NCBI RefSeq assembly: GCF_044335535.1
Contig: NZ_JBIQVZ010000001.1
Coordinates: forward strand, 682,001 to 746,000
Direction: 5' to 3'
Length of the DNA stretch: 64,000 nucleotides
Origin: Mariniflexile sp044335535
Lineage (GTDB): Bacteria > Bacteroidota > Bacteroidia > Flavobacteriales > Flavobacteriaceae
The stretch's first letter is position 1, and each line of letters opens with the position of its first letter. The notes beneath the pieces were generated by a model. That model worked only from the letters and a program-made list of their open reading frames with translations. It did no database searches and was not told where the DNA came from. Made by a program: the position numbers and the translations under genes. Shown piece after piece: positions 27,826 through 35,705 of the stretch.

Positions 27826-27928
27826 TCTTAGTTAATAACTTTTTATATATAATGGGACTTCAATTATTTTGATTTGAAGCTTTTTTATATTTTTATTTTT
27901 TGTATAATTTAGTTGAATTTTAAAAAAG

Positions 27929-27948
27929 ATTCCTGCTTTCGCAGGAAG
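27929..27948. repeat. Short palindrome immediately before thyA
   Basis: ATTCCTGCTTTCGCAGGAAG, hairpin with ~7-bp arms ending four bases before the thyA ATG. Its 3' arm contains AGGA at the place of a ribosome-binding site, so folding might affect initiation (inference). Confidence 0.6.
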
Positions 27949-27952
27949 TATT

Positions 27953-28807
27953 ATGAAGCAATATCATGACTTAGTAAAACACGTTTTAGAGAACGGCAAT
28001 GAAAAAGGAGACCGCACAGGTACTGGTACTAAAAGTGTTTTTGGATACCAAATGCGATTTGATTTAAGTGAAGGGTTCCCCATGGTTACTACCAAAAAAC
28101 TGCATTTAAAATCGATCGTTTACGAACTACTTTGGTTTTTAAAAGGCGATACGAACATTAAATATTTAACCGAAAATGGTGTACGTATTTGGAATGAATG
28201 GGCTGATGAACATGGTAATTTAGGACCCGTTTACGGTCACCAATGGCGTAATTGGAATAGTGATGAGATTGACCAGATTAAAGAGGTCATCGACACTTTA
28301 AAGAAAAACCCAAACAGCCGGCGCATGTTGGTTTCGGCTTGGAATCCATCGGTATTGCCAGATACGTCTAAATCGTTTAGTGAAAATGTAGCTAATGGCA
28401 AAGCAGCATTACCCCCATGCCATGCATTTTTTCAGTTTTATGTAAGCCCTCCAGCTCCCGAGGCAGGTGCAAATGCTAAACCAAAATTATCTTTGCAACT
28501 CTATCAACGTAGTGCCGACATTTTTCTTGGAGTGCCTTTTAATATTGCATCGTATGCTTTATTCACCATGATGGTGGCACAGGTTTGCGGCTATGAAGCA
28601 GGAGAATTTATTCATACTTTCGGAGATGCCCATATTTATAGTAATCACTATCAGCAATTGGAATTGCAACTCTCTAGAGATATAAGACCACTTCCTAAAA
28701 TGATATTAAACCCAAACGTTAAGGACATTTTTGATTTTACTTTTGAAGATTTTACTTTGGTTGATTATAACCCACACCCACATATAAAAGGCATTGTTGC
28801 TATTTAA
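27953..28807 (+). CDS. thyA: Thymidylate synthase
   Basis: 284 residues. Typical start 'MKQYHDLVKHVLENGNEKGDRTGTGT'; catalytic Cys in 'ALPPCHAFFQFYV' (~162); dUMP contact 'QLYQRSADIFLGVPFNIASYA'; end 'DYNPHPHIKGIVAI'. It makes dTMP from dUMP with methylene-THF. DHFR, which regenerates the cofactor, lies 1.2 kb downstream. Confidence 0.97.
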   Translation: MKQYHDLVKHVLENGNEKGDRTGTGTKSVFGYQMRFDLSEGFPMVTTKKLHLKSIVYELLWFLKGDTNIKYLTENGVRIWNEWADEHGNLGPVYGHQWRNWNSDEIDQIKEVIDTLKKNPNSRRMLVSAWNPSVLPDTSKSFSENVANGKAALPPCHAFFQFYVSPPAPEAGANAKPKLSLQLYQRSADIFLGVPFNIASYALFTMMVAQVCGYEAGEFIHTFGDAHIYSNHYQQLELQLSRDIRPLPKMILNPNVKDIFDFTFEDFTLVDYNPHPHIKGIVAI

Positions 28808-28816
28808 CTATCATTT

Positions 28817-29308
28817 ATGAAGAAAACTTTAGTTCTGTTTGCACTAATCGTAAGCGCAACTTCACTTTCTCAAGAAAAGGAAATTGATAGTTTAAATAAA
28901 GACAACAATTCTGGCACAGTAGCTTTTAGTGTCATTGAACATGTTCCTGTTTATAAAGGTTGTGATGATTCTATGACCAATACAGAACTTAGAAACTGCA
29001 TGTCAACATCAATATCAAAACATATCGCAAGAAATTTTAACACTAAAATTACTAACGGTTTAGGCATACCGGATGGCAAAGTTAGAATTAACGTGATTTT
29101 CAAAATAAATAAGGAAGGCAATATTGTTGATATTAGATCAAGAGCAATGCATCCCGTATTAGAAGAAGAAGCCACAAGAGTTATTCAATTAATTCCTAAA
29201 ATGGACAAACCTGGTTATCAAAGAGGAAAACCTGTAACTGTACCTTATTCATTACCTATTGTTTTCAATATTAAAAACCCAAAAAGAGTACCAAAAGCAA
29301 GAAAATAA
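28817..29308 (+). CDS. Secreted protein with TonB C-terminal-like domain
   Basis: 163 residues with a signal peptide ('FALIVSATSLSQ'). Residues ~70-155 ('GKVRINVIFKINKEGNIVDIRSRAMHP', 'EEATRVIQLIPKMDKPGYQRGKPVTVPYSLPIVFNI') match the TonB C-terminal fold, but there is no membrane anchor or proline-rich linker. A Cys pair in 'KGCDDSMTNTELRNCM' could form a disulfide. Small stand-alone TonB-C proteins are common in Flavobacteriia; role unknown. Starts 9 bp after thyA, and its stop lies inside the following inverted repeat. Confidence 0.75.
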   Translation: MKKTLVLFALIVSATSLSQEKEIDSLNKDNNSGTVAFSVIEHVPVYKGCDDSMTNTELRNCMSTSISKHIARNFNTKITNGLGIPDGKVRINVIFKINKEGNIVDIRSRAMHPVLEEEATRVIQLIPKMDKPGYQRGKPVTVPYSLPIVFNIKNPKRVPKARK

Positions 29309-29433
29309 AAGAGGCTGTCTAAAAAGTTCTTTAAATTTAATTTGTCAGGTTAATATTGATTACCAGTAAGTTAAAATATCCAACAAGCTCAATATGGCAT
29401 AGAACTAGATTTTTTAGACTGCCTCTTTTATTT
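29303..29433. mobile_element. MITE-like 131-bp element with 23-bp terminal inverted repeats
   Basis: Left AAATAAAAGAGGCTGTCTAA (23-bp arm to 29325) and right TTAGACTGCCTCTTTTATTT (29411-29433) are inverted copies with one mismatch in 23. The match resumes further in with AGTTCT/AGAACT. The GAGGCTGTCTAAAAA ends resemble transposon ends, but there is no transposase ORF. It supplies the stop-codon region of the preceding gene and could double as a bidirectional terminator, since convergent genes lie on both sides. Confidence 0.65.
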
Positions 29434-29448
29434 GATTTAGGGATTTAA

Positions 29449-29748
29449 CTAAACATTTATTACGCTGTTATCGGCAGAAGCAAAATCGTTCCACACGTAA
29501 GCATCAGCAGCATCATCGTTAGCGTATACTGTTTCGTCTATTAAATATTTAAATTCATAAGAACTATCTTTATCTAAATCTAAAGTAGTTTTAAAAATTC
29601 CATTTTTTAGTTTTTTTAACGGTGTTGCTTCTGCATCCCATTCATTAAAACTTCCTACAACCGATACCTTTTCAGCATCTTCTGCCAGTATAGAAAACGT
29701 TACTTTGCAAACTGGTTTACTTTTTAAATATTGTTTTGTAATAGCCAT
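29449..29748 (-). CDS. Isoamylase early-set / AMPK-type glycogen-binding domain protein
   Basis: 99 residues consisting of one domain: 'CKVTFSILAEDAEKVSVVGSFNEWD', 'TPLKKLKNGIFKTTLDLDKDSSYEFKYLID', 'YANDDAADAYVWNDFASADNSVINV', the standard CBM48 beta-sandwich. No signal peptide, so cytoplasmic; it may bind glycogen or starch-like glucans. Such single-domain proteins are widespread in Bacteroidetes without a known partner. A TAAATTTG -7 box lies at 29778-29785. Confidence 0.88.
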   Translation of the reverse strand: MAITKQYLKSKPVCKVTFSILAEDAEKVSVVGSFNEWDAEATPLKKLKNGIFKTTLDLDKDSSYEFKYLIDETVYANDDAADAYVWNDFASADNSVINV

Positions 29749-29777
29749 AATTAATATTTTTTGTGTTGTTTATACTG

Positions 29778-29785
29778 CAAATTTA
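29778..29785 (-). promoter_or_regulatory. -7 box (TAAATTTG) for the CBM48 gene
   Basis: Exact TAnnTTTG match on the minus strand, 30 bp upstream of the ATG; no clear TTG -33 box at the expected distance. The rest of the 300-bp gap (29749-30049) is AT-rich without other visible signals. Confidence 0.45.
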
Positions 29786-30049
29786 TAAAACAATTACTCA
29801 GGTAAGGGCTTTTAATACACTAAACAACAAAGAATTATCAATTTAATAATATCAATTCATAAAAATTTAAAGTTAACAATATTCAAAGCACATTAATTGT
29901 ATTATTATCAATACAAAATACCTGTTTATTGTTGATTTTCAGCTACTTTTAACCAAAAACGTTTTATATAATTCAGTCCTATTAAGATTCTGAATATATC
30001 ATTTAAGAATCATGAAAAAGCATTAACTTTACAAATATTTTCAAGTATT

Positions 30050-30946
30050 ATGTTCGGTAAAAAGAAAGACATCCCACAAATAGATAAAGACCAGTTAGAA
30101 CTTATTCAAAATGCGCAAAAACGCATCAAACAAAAAAAGCGGTTATACATTCATTTTGTTGTGTTTTTAATAGGCTCCGTATTTTTAATAATTGCGAATA
30201 CCCTTTTAGGTATTGGTGAGAATTTCAAGTTATTTGACCTAAATTGGTTTGTTTATGCCATTCTTATTTGGCTATTTTTATTTGTTTATCACTTATTTAG
30301 TGTCTTTATTACCCATAAATTTATGGGTAAGGCTTGGGAACAACAACAACTTAATAAATTAGTTGCCAAACAACAAGATCGTATTGAAAAACTTAAACAA
30401 GAACTCCCTAAAGACATACCTTCAGTACAAAAAAAAGAAATTTCTAATGTTCCAAAACAAGAACTGACAATAATTGTGGCAGCCGCCGAAAACGATGCCA
30501 TTGGCAAGCACAATAAATTAATTTGGCACATAAGTGACGATTTAAAACGGTTTAAGAACCTAACCAGTGGGCATCATATTATTATGGGGCGTAAAACATT
30601 TGAAAGCTTCCCTAATCCATTACCAAATAGAACACATGTTGTAATAACCAGAAATTCAAATTACAAAGTTCCAGAAGGCGTTGTATTGGTCCATACGTTG
30701 GAAGAGGCTATTAAAGTTTCCGCAAACGACCCGCAACCATATGTTATTGGCGGTGGTGAAATTTACAAGCAAGCTATTTTAGTTGCTGATAAAATTGAAC
30801 TAACTCGCGTTCATGAATCATTTCCTGCCGACACCTTTTTCCCTGAAATAGACGCCACGATTTGGAAAAAAACAAATTCAGTTTTTCATAAAAAAGATGA
30901 CAAAAATGAATTCGATTTTACATTTTTAACGTATGTAAGAGCATAA
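30050..30946 (+). CDS. Dihydrofolate reductase fused to an N-terminal 2TM membrane domain
   Basis: 298 residues. The first ~130 form a 2TM domain: a Lys/Gln-rich helix, hydrophobic segments at ~33-53 ('HFVVFLIGSVFLIIANTLLG') and ~68-90, then a charged coiled-coil-like stretch. Residues ~142-298 are a complete DHFR: 'LTIIVAAAENDAIGKHNKLIWH', 'SDDLKRFKNLTSGHHIIMGRKTFESFP', 'YVIGGGEIYKQAI', 'FFPEID'. The enzyme reduces dihydrofolate from the thymidylate synthase reaction. It would be tethered to the inner membrane, which is unusual for DHFR. The stop at 30944-30946 is followed at once by a decayed ORF in the same frame. Confidence 0.9.
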   Translation: MFGKKKDIPQIDKDQLELIQNAQKRIKQKKRLYIHFVVFLIGSVFLIIANTLLGIGENFKLFDLNWFVYAILIWLFLFVYHLFSVFITHKFMGKAWEQQQLNKLVAKQQDRIEKLKQELPKDIPSVQKKEISNVPKQELTIIVAAAENDAIGKHNKLIWHISDDLKRFKNLTSGHHIIMGRKTFESFPNPLPNRTHVVITRNSNYKVPEGVVLVHTLEEAIKVSANDPQPYVIGGGEIYKQAILVADKIELTRVHESFPADTFFPEIDATIWKKTNSVFHKKDDKNEFDFTFLTYVRA

Positions 30947-30961
30947 ACTATTATTTTAAAA

Positions 30962-31575
30962 AAAACGACATACATACAATTTAAAGTTCCAAAAAACGAA
31001 CACAATTCTAAATCAGACGGAGTTGTAAAACGGAATATTAAAAAAGCAATTGTTGGAATTTTAAATTCACTAATCCCTAAAGCAAATCCTGATTTTGAAA
31101 ACAAAATTGATTCTGTAGAAACTTGGCTGGTAGAATTGGACGACGAAACTGGAATTCCAGAACGTGAAATCGGAATGGATAAAGACGGGCGAATAATTGT
31201 AAAAATGCCATTCAAAAATAACTATGGCTATTGGACTGATAACAATTTGTTATTGGCGGATTTTAAAGGTCATTTCGAGACAATAGAAATAAGTCGAGAC
31301 AGTTTTGAAAACCATTGGAGTTTATTTGGGAAAACAACTGACTTTGAAACCGAATTGACTGAATTCAAAATACAATCGACTGGAACTAATGGCGAACATA
31401 AATATTTAAGGCAAAAGTTGAGTATAACGGACAGAATCGAGAAATAGTTATCTTTTTCACGGACAAATCGGACGAACAGAAAATAGCGGAATTGAATAAA
31501 ATACGCAGAAAAATTGTTGGGGATAACCGCAATTACGGTGGATTCGACTACGTCCGAATCCGCCGTAATTGCTAA
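30962..31575 (+). pseudogene. Unrecognised protein, start codon lost and frameshifted
   Basis: The frame that follows the DHFR stop codes for 'KTTYIQFKVPKNEHNSKSDG...' from 30962 with no ATG at its head. It runs to about 31405, after 'GTNGEHKY', where one base seems missing in a T-run. The other frame then continues with 'KAKVEYNGQNREIVIFFTDK' to TAA at 31573-31575. The joined product would be ~204 residues of charged alpha/beta protein. I do not recognise the family. The missing start at the DHFR junction suggests that an incoming segment was joined there. Confidence 0.6.
31529..31572. repeat. 44-bp hairpin overlapping the end of the decayed ORF
   Basis: 18-bp arms (GCAATTACGGTGGATTCG and CGAATCCGCCGTAATTGC) with one mismatch and an 8-base loop. 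Higher G+C than its surroundings. It is flanked by GTTGGGGATAAC and TAACGTCAGTGCTTAAC. The position at the 3' end of an accessory ORF recalls cassette-boundary hairpins, but the integron core-site order is not met (see rejected items). Confidence 0.75.
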
Positions 31576-31656
31576 CGTCAGTGCTTAACAGAAAACATTA
31601 ACTAAACCCATAACTGACTGTTATAGATAGTCATACACAAGATTAAACTGACAACC

Positions 31657-32034
31657 ATGAGAAGATTCACCACTTTAATTTTGTTTACAATTTTCCTTTC
31701 CTGCGCAAAAAAAACTAATATCGGAGACAGATTTGTTGGAAAATGGGAAAATCCTGAAAAACCATACGGAATAATGACAATTGAATTTAAAAATGAAATA
31801 CCAGATAAAGATTATCCATTTTTTATTATAAAAACACAAGACCGAGAAAGCCATGAAGGGCAATTAGCAAGAGGAATTCTAAATCTTTGGTATTGGGATG
31901 GACAGTATAATCTAGCTCTTGATAAAAATGGAGATATTAAAATGATTAAAGACCCAAACCCATCGGATCCTACTCAAAATTTGTCCTTATACAAAATAAT
32001 AAAAATAGGTAAAACTGCTAAGCGAATTGAATAA
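31657..32034 (+). CDS. Small uncharacterised lipoprotein
   Basis: 125 residues with a lipoprotein signal ('LILFTIFLSCAKK'). The mature part begins 'IGDRFVGKWENPEKPYGIMTIEFKNE', a lipocalin-like opening (GxW early in the chain), followed by beta-rich sequence. No family recognised with certainty. It lies in a short accessory patch between DHFR and the FAD protein, with no operon partner. Confidence 0.6.
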   Translation: MRRFTTLILFTIFLSCAKKTNIGDRFVGKWENPEKPYGIMTIEFKNEIPDKDYPFFIIKTQDRESHEGQLARGILNLWYWDGQYNLALDKNGDIKMIKDPNPSDPTQNLSLYKIIKIGKTAKRIE

Positions 32035-32519
32035 TAACTACACGTAGAAAAAAGCCTGTGTATAACAACAGCTGCACTAGCCCATAATTTTATAAAAGCA
32101 GGATATAAATGCGCCCTTTTAAAGACGTTTGTTTTTTATGGAAGTTATTGCAATCTAAGTTCAAGGCGATTATAGCACAATAAAGCATGGCCTATAATGG
32201 CTTTAAAGAGGGAAAAACCTTGATTAAGTCTTTTTTAGACTTGTATCATAAAAGCACTAAAAATCATCCTTGTTACTATTGAATTGCAGTTAAAAGAATA
32301 AATAAATCTTTTGTTTCAGAGTCATTTTCAAAATCAGGAACTAATAACACAATTGTTGTGCAAGAATATAATGTTGAATTAAACATAGAACTCATCTTGC
32401 CTTTTTCTGTTTTTTAGAAAAAGGCACATAAAAGAACCAAAGGGTAAAACTTAAACAATCTCTAAGAGCCAACAAAATATTACTGATAAATTCTTTTTAT
32501 CTAGTGCCTCAAATTTCAC
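32035..32519. other. Intergenic region with gene debris and palindromes
   Basis: About 490 bp with no intact gene. It begins with GTGTATAACAACAGCTGCAC, a motif typical of boundaries of accessory segments in this phylum. A small hairpin AAGTCT-TTTTT-AGACTT lies at 32226-32242. Bases ~32284-32418 read as an open frame ('SFVSESFSKSGTNNTIVVQEYN') without a start, possibly the tail of a lost gene. At ~32391-32455 a partial palindromic element has a left end like element D (GAACTCATCTTG) and a right end like element A (AAAACTTAAACA), with a perfect inner hairpin TGCCTTTTTCT/AGAAAAAGGCA. Confidence 0.5.
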
Positions 32520-32527
32520 TAATTTTG
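32520..32527 (+). promoter_or_regulatory. -7 box (TAATTTTG) four bases before an ATG
   Basis: Exact TAnnTTTG match ending at 32527; the ATG of the FAD protein is at 32532. If used, transcription would start at or within the start codon, giving a leaderless mRNA. No clear -33 box is visible. Confidence 0.45.
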
Positions 32528-32531
32528 CCAC

Positions 32532-34088
32532 ATGATAAAAGAACTTCAGCTTCGTATTTCACTTAAAGAAGAAGAACGCAGCGATATTTTGGTACAAAAA
32601 GCATCTCATATCCTTGATATTGACAAAGAAGATATTACAGGGGTTAAAGTACTTCGTAAATCTATTGATGCACGAAAGCCTAAAATCATCTTTAACTATA
32701 AAGTAGCTGTTTACATTCGAGAAGTATTACCCAAAACATCCGAATACCAATTCGACTATAAAGATGTTTCAAAATCAAAAGCTGTCCACATTATTGGTTT
32801 CGGACCTGCGGGTATGTACGCCGCTTTACGCTGTATTGAACTTGGTTTTAAACCCATTGTTTTGGAAAGGGGCAAAAATGTAAAAGACCGCCGTCGAGAT
32901 TTAAGAGCCATCAATCAAGACCACTTTGTTAATGAAGATTCTAATTATTGCTTTGGCGAAGGAGGAGCAGGCACGTACAGCGATGGAAAGTTATACACCC
33001 GAAGTTTAAAACGTGGCGATGTACGCCGAATTTTTGAAAACTTGGTGTTTCATGGCGCTACCGACCAAATTTTGGTTGATGCCCATCCACATATCGGTAC
33101 CAATAAATTGCCTAAAGTTGTTCAAAATATAAGAGAGACTATTTTAAAATATGGTGGCGAGATTCATTTTGAAACACGTGTTACCGATTTCATTATAAAA
33201 AACAATAAAATTCAAGCCATTCAATTAAACAATAGCGATGACATGCCAGCTAACCGTGTTATTTTAGCAACTGGTCATTCAGCTCGTGATATCTTTTACC
33301 TACTTCATAAAAAAGAAATCGCTTTAGAAGCCAAATCGTTTGCTATGGGGGTTCGTGTGGAACATCCGCAACATATTATCGATGCCATTCAATACCACTG
33401 CAGTGGGGAACGCCATGAGTTGTTACCCGCAGCTTCCTATAGTTTGGTGCAGCAAGTGAACGAACGTGGTGTGTATTCGTTTTGTATGTGCCCAGGCGGA
33501 TTTATTGTCCCTGCAGCAACAGCCAATGGTGAAGTCGTTGTGAACGGTATGTCACCTTCAAAACGAAATAACTTATTTGCGAATTCGGGTATTGTCGTTG
33601 AAATCGATGTCCATAGGGATTTACCTAAATACGAACACTTTGGCGCACTAAAAGGTTTGGAATACCAAAAAAACTTGGAACGTATGGCATATACTGCTGG
33701 TGGTCGAAGTCAGGTAGCGCCTGCACAACGCCTAACCGATTTTGTTGAAGGGCGATTATCTCCTAATTTGAATCCTACGTCCTACCAACCGGGTTTAAAT
33801 TCAGCACCATTACATTCCCTTTTACCTAAATTAATTGGTAGCAGATTGCGAAAAGGTTTTGAGGCTTTCGGACAAAAAATGAAGGGTTATTATACGTCCG
33901 AAGCTAATATTGTTGGCGTAGAATCAAGAACCTCATCGCCCGTTTGCATCCCTAGAAACGCCCAATTAGAACACCCACAAATTAAAGGTTTATTCCCTTG
34001 TGGTGAAGGCGGCGGTTATGCAGGTGGTATTGTTTCTGCAGCTATGGATGGCGAGCGTTGTGCCGAAGCTGCTATTAAAGACTTATAA
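32532..34088 (+). CDS. NAD(P)/FAD-dependent oxidoreductase of the COG2509 type
   Basis: 518 residues. A ~90-residue N-terminal domain ('IKELQLRISLKEEERSDILVQKASHIL') precedes an FAD Rossmann fold: 'VHIIGFGPAGMYAALRCIELG' (~90). Then come 'CFGEGGAGTYSDGKLYTRS' (~142-160), 'RVILATGHSARDI', and the C-terminal 'LFPCGEGGGYAGGIVSAAMDG'. These are typical of the uncharacterised FAD-dependent dehydrogenases found in many bacteria. Reaction unknown. It is followed by fabD with 48 bp between. Confidence 0.85.
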   Translation: MIKELQLRISLKEEERSDILVQKASHILDIDKEDITGVKVLRKSIDARKPKIIFNYKVAVYIREVLPKTSEYQFDYKDVSKSKAVHIIGFGPAGMYAALRCIELGFKPIVLERGKNVKDRRRDLRAINQDHFVNEDSNYCFGEGGAGTYSDGKLYTRSLKRGDVRRIFENLVFHGATDQILVDAHPHIGTNKLPKVVQNIRETILKYGGEIHFETRVTDFIIKNNKIQAIQLNNSDDMPANRVILATGHSARDIFYLLHKKEIALEAKSFAMGVRVEHPQHIIDAIQYHCSGERHELLPAASYSLVQQVNERGVYSFCMCPGGFIVPAATANGEVVVNGMSPSKRNNLFANSGIVVEIDVHRDLPKYEHFGALKGLEYQKNLERMAYTAGGRSQVAPAQRLTDFVEGRLSPNLNPTSYQPGLNSAPLHSLLPKLIGSRLRKGFEAFGQKMKGYYTSEANIVGVESRTSSPVCIPRNAQLEHPQIKGLFPCGEGGGYAGGIVSAAMDGERCAEAAIKDL

Positions 34089-34136
34089 ATATTAATATTA
34101 TTCCTATTTTTGCATCACTAAAAAAATGAACTAACT

Positions 34137-35018
34137 ATGAATGCATATATATTCCCTGGTCAGGGCGCACAATTTACAGGAATGGGTTTAAACCTTTACG
34201 AGAACGCGCCTTTGGCTCAAGAATTATTCAAAAAAGCAAATACTATTTTAGGCTTCAACATTACAGACATTATGTTTGAAGGAACTCCTGAAGCTTTAAA
34301 AGAAACCAAAGTAACACAGCCTGCCATATTTTTACACTCGGTAATTTTAGCTAAAACCCTAGGTACTAGTTTTAAACCCGATATGGTTGCTGGCCACTCG
34401 TTAGGTGAATTTTCGGCATTAGTCGCTAATGGTACTTTAAATTTCGAAGATGGTTTGAAATTAGTGTCGCAACGTGCTTTAGCTATGCAAAAAGCTTGTG
34501 AATTGCAACCAAGCACCATGGCTGCCGTTTTAGGGTTAGATGACGCTATTGTAGAAAAAGTTTGCAACGAAACTGAAGGTGTTGTGGTTGCTGCTAATTA
34601 TAATTGTCCTGGGCAATTAGTGATTTCCGGTGAGGTAGATGCTATTAATAGAGCTTGTGAAGCTATGAAAGCAGCAGGTGCCAAACGTGCTTTGGTATTA
34701 CCTGTTGGAGGTGCATTTCACTCCCCTTTAATGGAACCTGCTCGTGAGGAACTAGCAGCTGCTATTGAAAACACCACTTTTAGCAAACCCAACTGCCCTA
34801 TTTATCAAAATGTAACCGCAAAAGCTGTAATTGATGAAGCTGTTATAAAAGCAAATTTAATATCACAATTAACGGCGCCTGTTCGTTGGACGCAATCTGT
34901 TCAACAAATGATTACAGATGGTGCTACCTTATTCACCGAGGTGGGTCCTGGAAATGTTTTACAAGGTTTGGTCAAAAAGATCAATAGAGAAGCGCAAACA
35001 GCCTCAGCAAGTTTATAA
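34137..35018 (+). CDS. fabD: Malonyl-CoA:ACP transacylase
   Basis: 293 residues. 'IFPGQGAQFTGMG' at the N-terminus, the nucleophile Ser in 'GHSLGEFSALV' (~90) and 'GAFHSPLM' with the catalytic His (~200). It loads malonate onto ACP for fatty acid synthesis. A TATTTTTG -7 box lies at 34105-34112. Its stop overlaps the lspA start by one base (TAATG), indicating translational coupling. Confidence 0.95.
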   Translation: MNAYIFPGQGAQFTGMGLNLYENAPLAQELFKKANTILGFNITDIMFEGTPEALKETKVTQPAIFLHSVILAKTLGTSFKPDMVAGHSLGEFSALVANGTLNFEDGLKLVSQRALAMQKACELQPSTMAAVLGLDDAIVEKVCNETEGVVVAANYNCPGQLVISGEVDAINRACEAMKAAGAKRALVLPVGGAFHSPLMEPAREELAAAIENTTFSKPNCPIYQNVTAKAVIDEAVIKANLISQLTAPVRWTQSVQQMITDGATLFTEVGPGNVLQGLVKKINREAQTASASL

Positions 35019-35548
35019 TGAAGTTAACTAAACGCACTATATACATTATATTAGTAATTGTTGTTACAATTGCAATCGACCAAATTTCAAAAATACTGGT
35101 CAGAACACATATTCAAGAACACACCGACATACATCCTGGTAAACGCATTTCGTTAATTGGTGATGCTTTTGTTATGATGAATGTTGAAAATACGGGTGCT
35201 TTTTTAGGGATGGGTAGTGATTTAAACCCAACGCTTAGAATCATCTTATTACTTATTTTACCCATACTTGTTTTAGGATTTGTTTTGCGTCATATTTTAA
35301 AAGACACCTCCATTGATAAATGGTCGCTTTTTGCTTTTGCCAGTATTATTGGTGGTGGTATTGCGAATGTTTATGACCGCATTGTTTATGGTTCTGTAAC
35401 CGATTTTTTCTTTATTGATTTAGGTGGTATTTTTAGAACCGGTATTTTTAATATGGCAGATCTGTCGGTAACAACTGGTATGATTATATTGGTATTTGTT
35501 AGTTTTAGAAAGAAAAAGAAAAATGAAAACATAGAAAAGGCTGCTTAA
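35018..35548 (+). CDS. lspA: Lipoprotein signal peptidase II
   Basis: 176 residues with four membrane segments. Catalytic Asp residues lie in 'GGGIANVYDRIVYGSVTDFF' (~115-134), and the conserved 'NVENTGAFLGMG' is present. It cleaves prolipoprotein signals, many of which are encoded in this window. Starts on the last base of fabD. Confidence 0.95.
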   Translation: MKLTKRTIYIILVIVVTIAIDQISKILVRTHIQEHTDIHPGKRISLIGDAFVMMNVENTGAFLGMGSDLNPTLRIILLLILPILVLGFVLRHILKDTSIDKWSLFAFASIIGGGIANVYDRIVYGSVTDFFFIDLGGIFRTGIFNMADLSVTTGMIILVFVSFRKKKKNENIEKAA

Positions 35549-35555
35549 AAAAACC

Positions 35556-35589
35556 AGACCTCACAGGTTTTAAAAACCTGTTGAGGTCT
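35556..35589. repeat. Dispersed palindrome (same class as 11933-11963)
   Basis: AGACCTCACAGGTTT and AAACCTGTTGAGGTCT arms, identical to the ilvC-ilvA palindrome apart from one inserted T in the right arm. It lies 7 bp after the lspA stop. Confidence 0.75.
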
Positions 35590-35640
35590 ATAACAGTATT
35601 TTAAACGTTTTTAATTTTAAACTTCATATTGTTAAAAATA

Positions 35641-35672
35641 AAAAGGCTGCAAAATTAAATTTGCAGCCTTTT
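35641..35672. terminator. Bidirectional terminator between lspA and galE
   Basis: AAAAGGCTGCAAA and TTTGCAGCCTTTT arms around a short AT loop, with A- and T-runs on either side, between convergent genes. Confidence 0.85.
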
Positions 35673-35705
35673 CTCTTTATAATTCCAAAGATTAAATCGT
35701 ATAAA

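Noticed and set aside
31512..31590. Integron attC site
   Set aside because: The hairpin and nearby GTT/AAC words look similar, but the outer words run GTT...AAC instead of the required AAC...GTT order, and no integrase or second site is seen.
32281..32418. Possible gene tail between the small lipoprotein and the FAD protein
   Set aside because: No start codon and no recognisable family; described only as debris in the intergenic entry.
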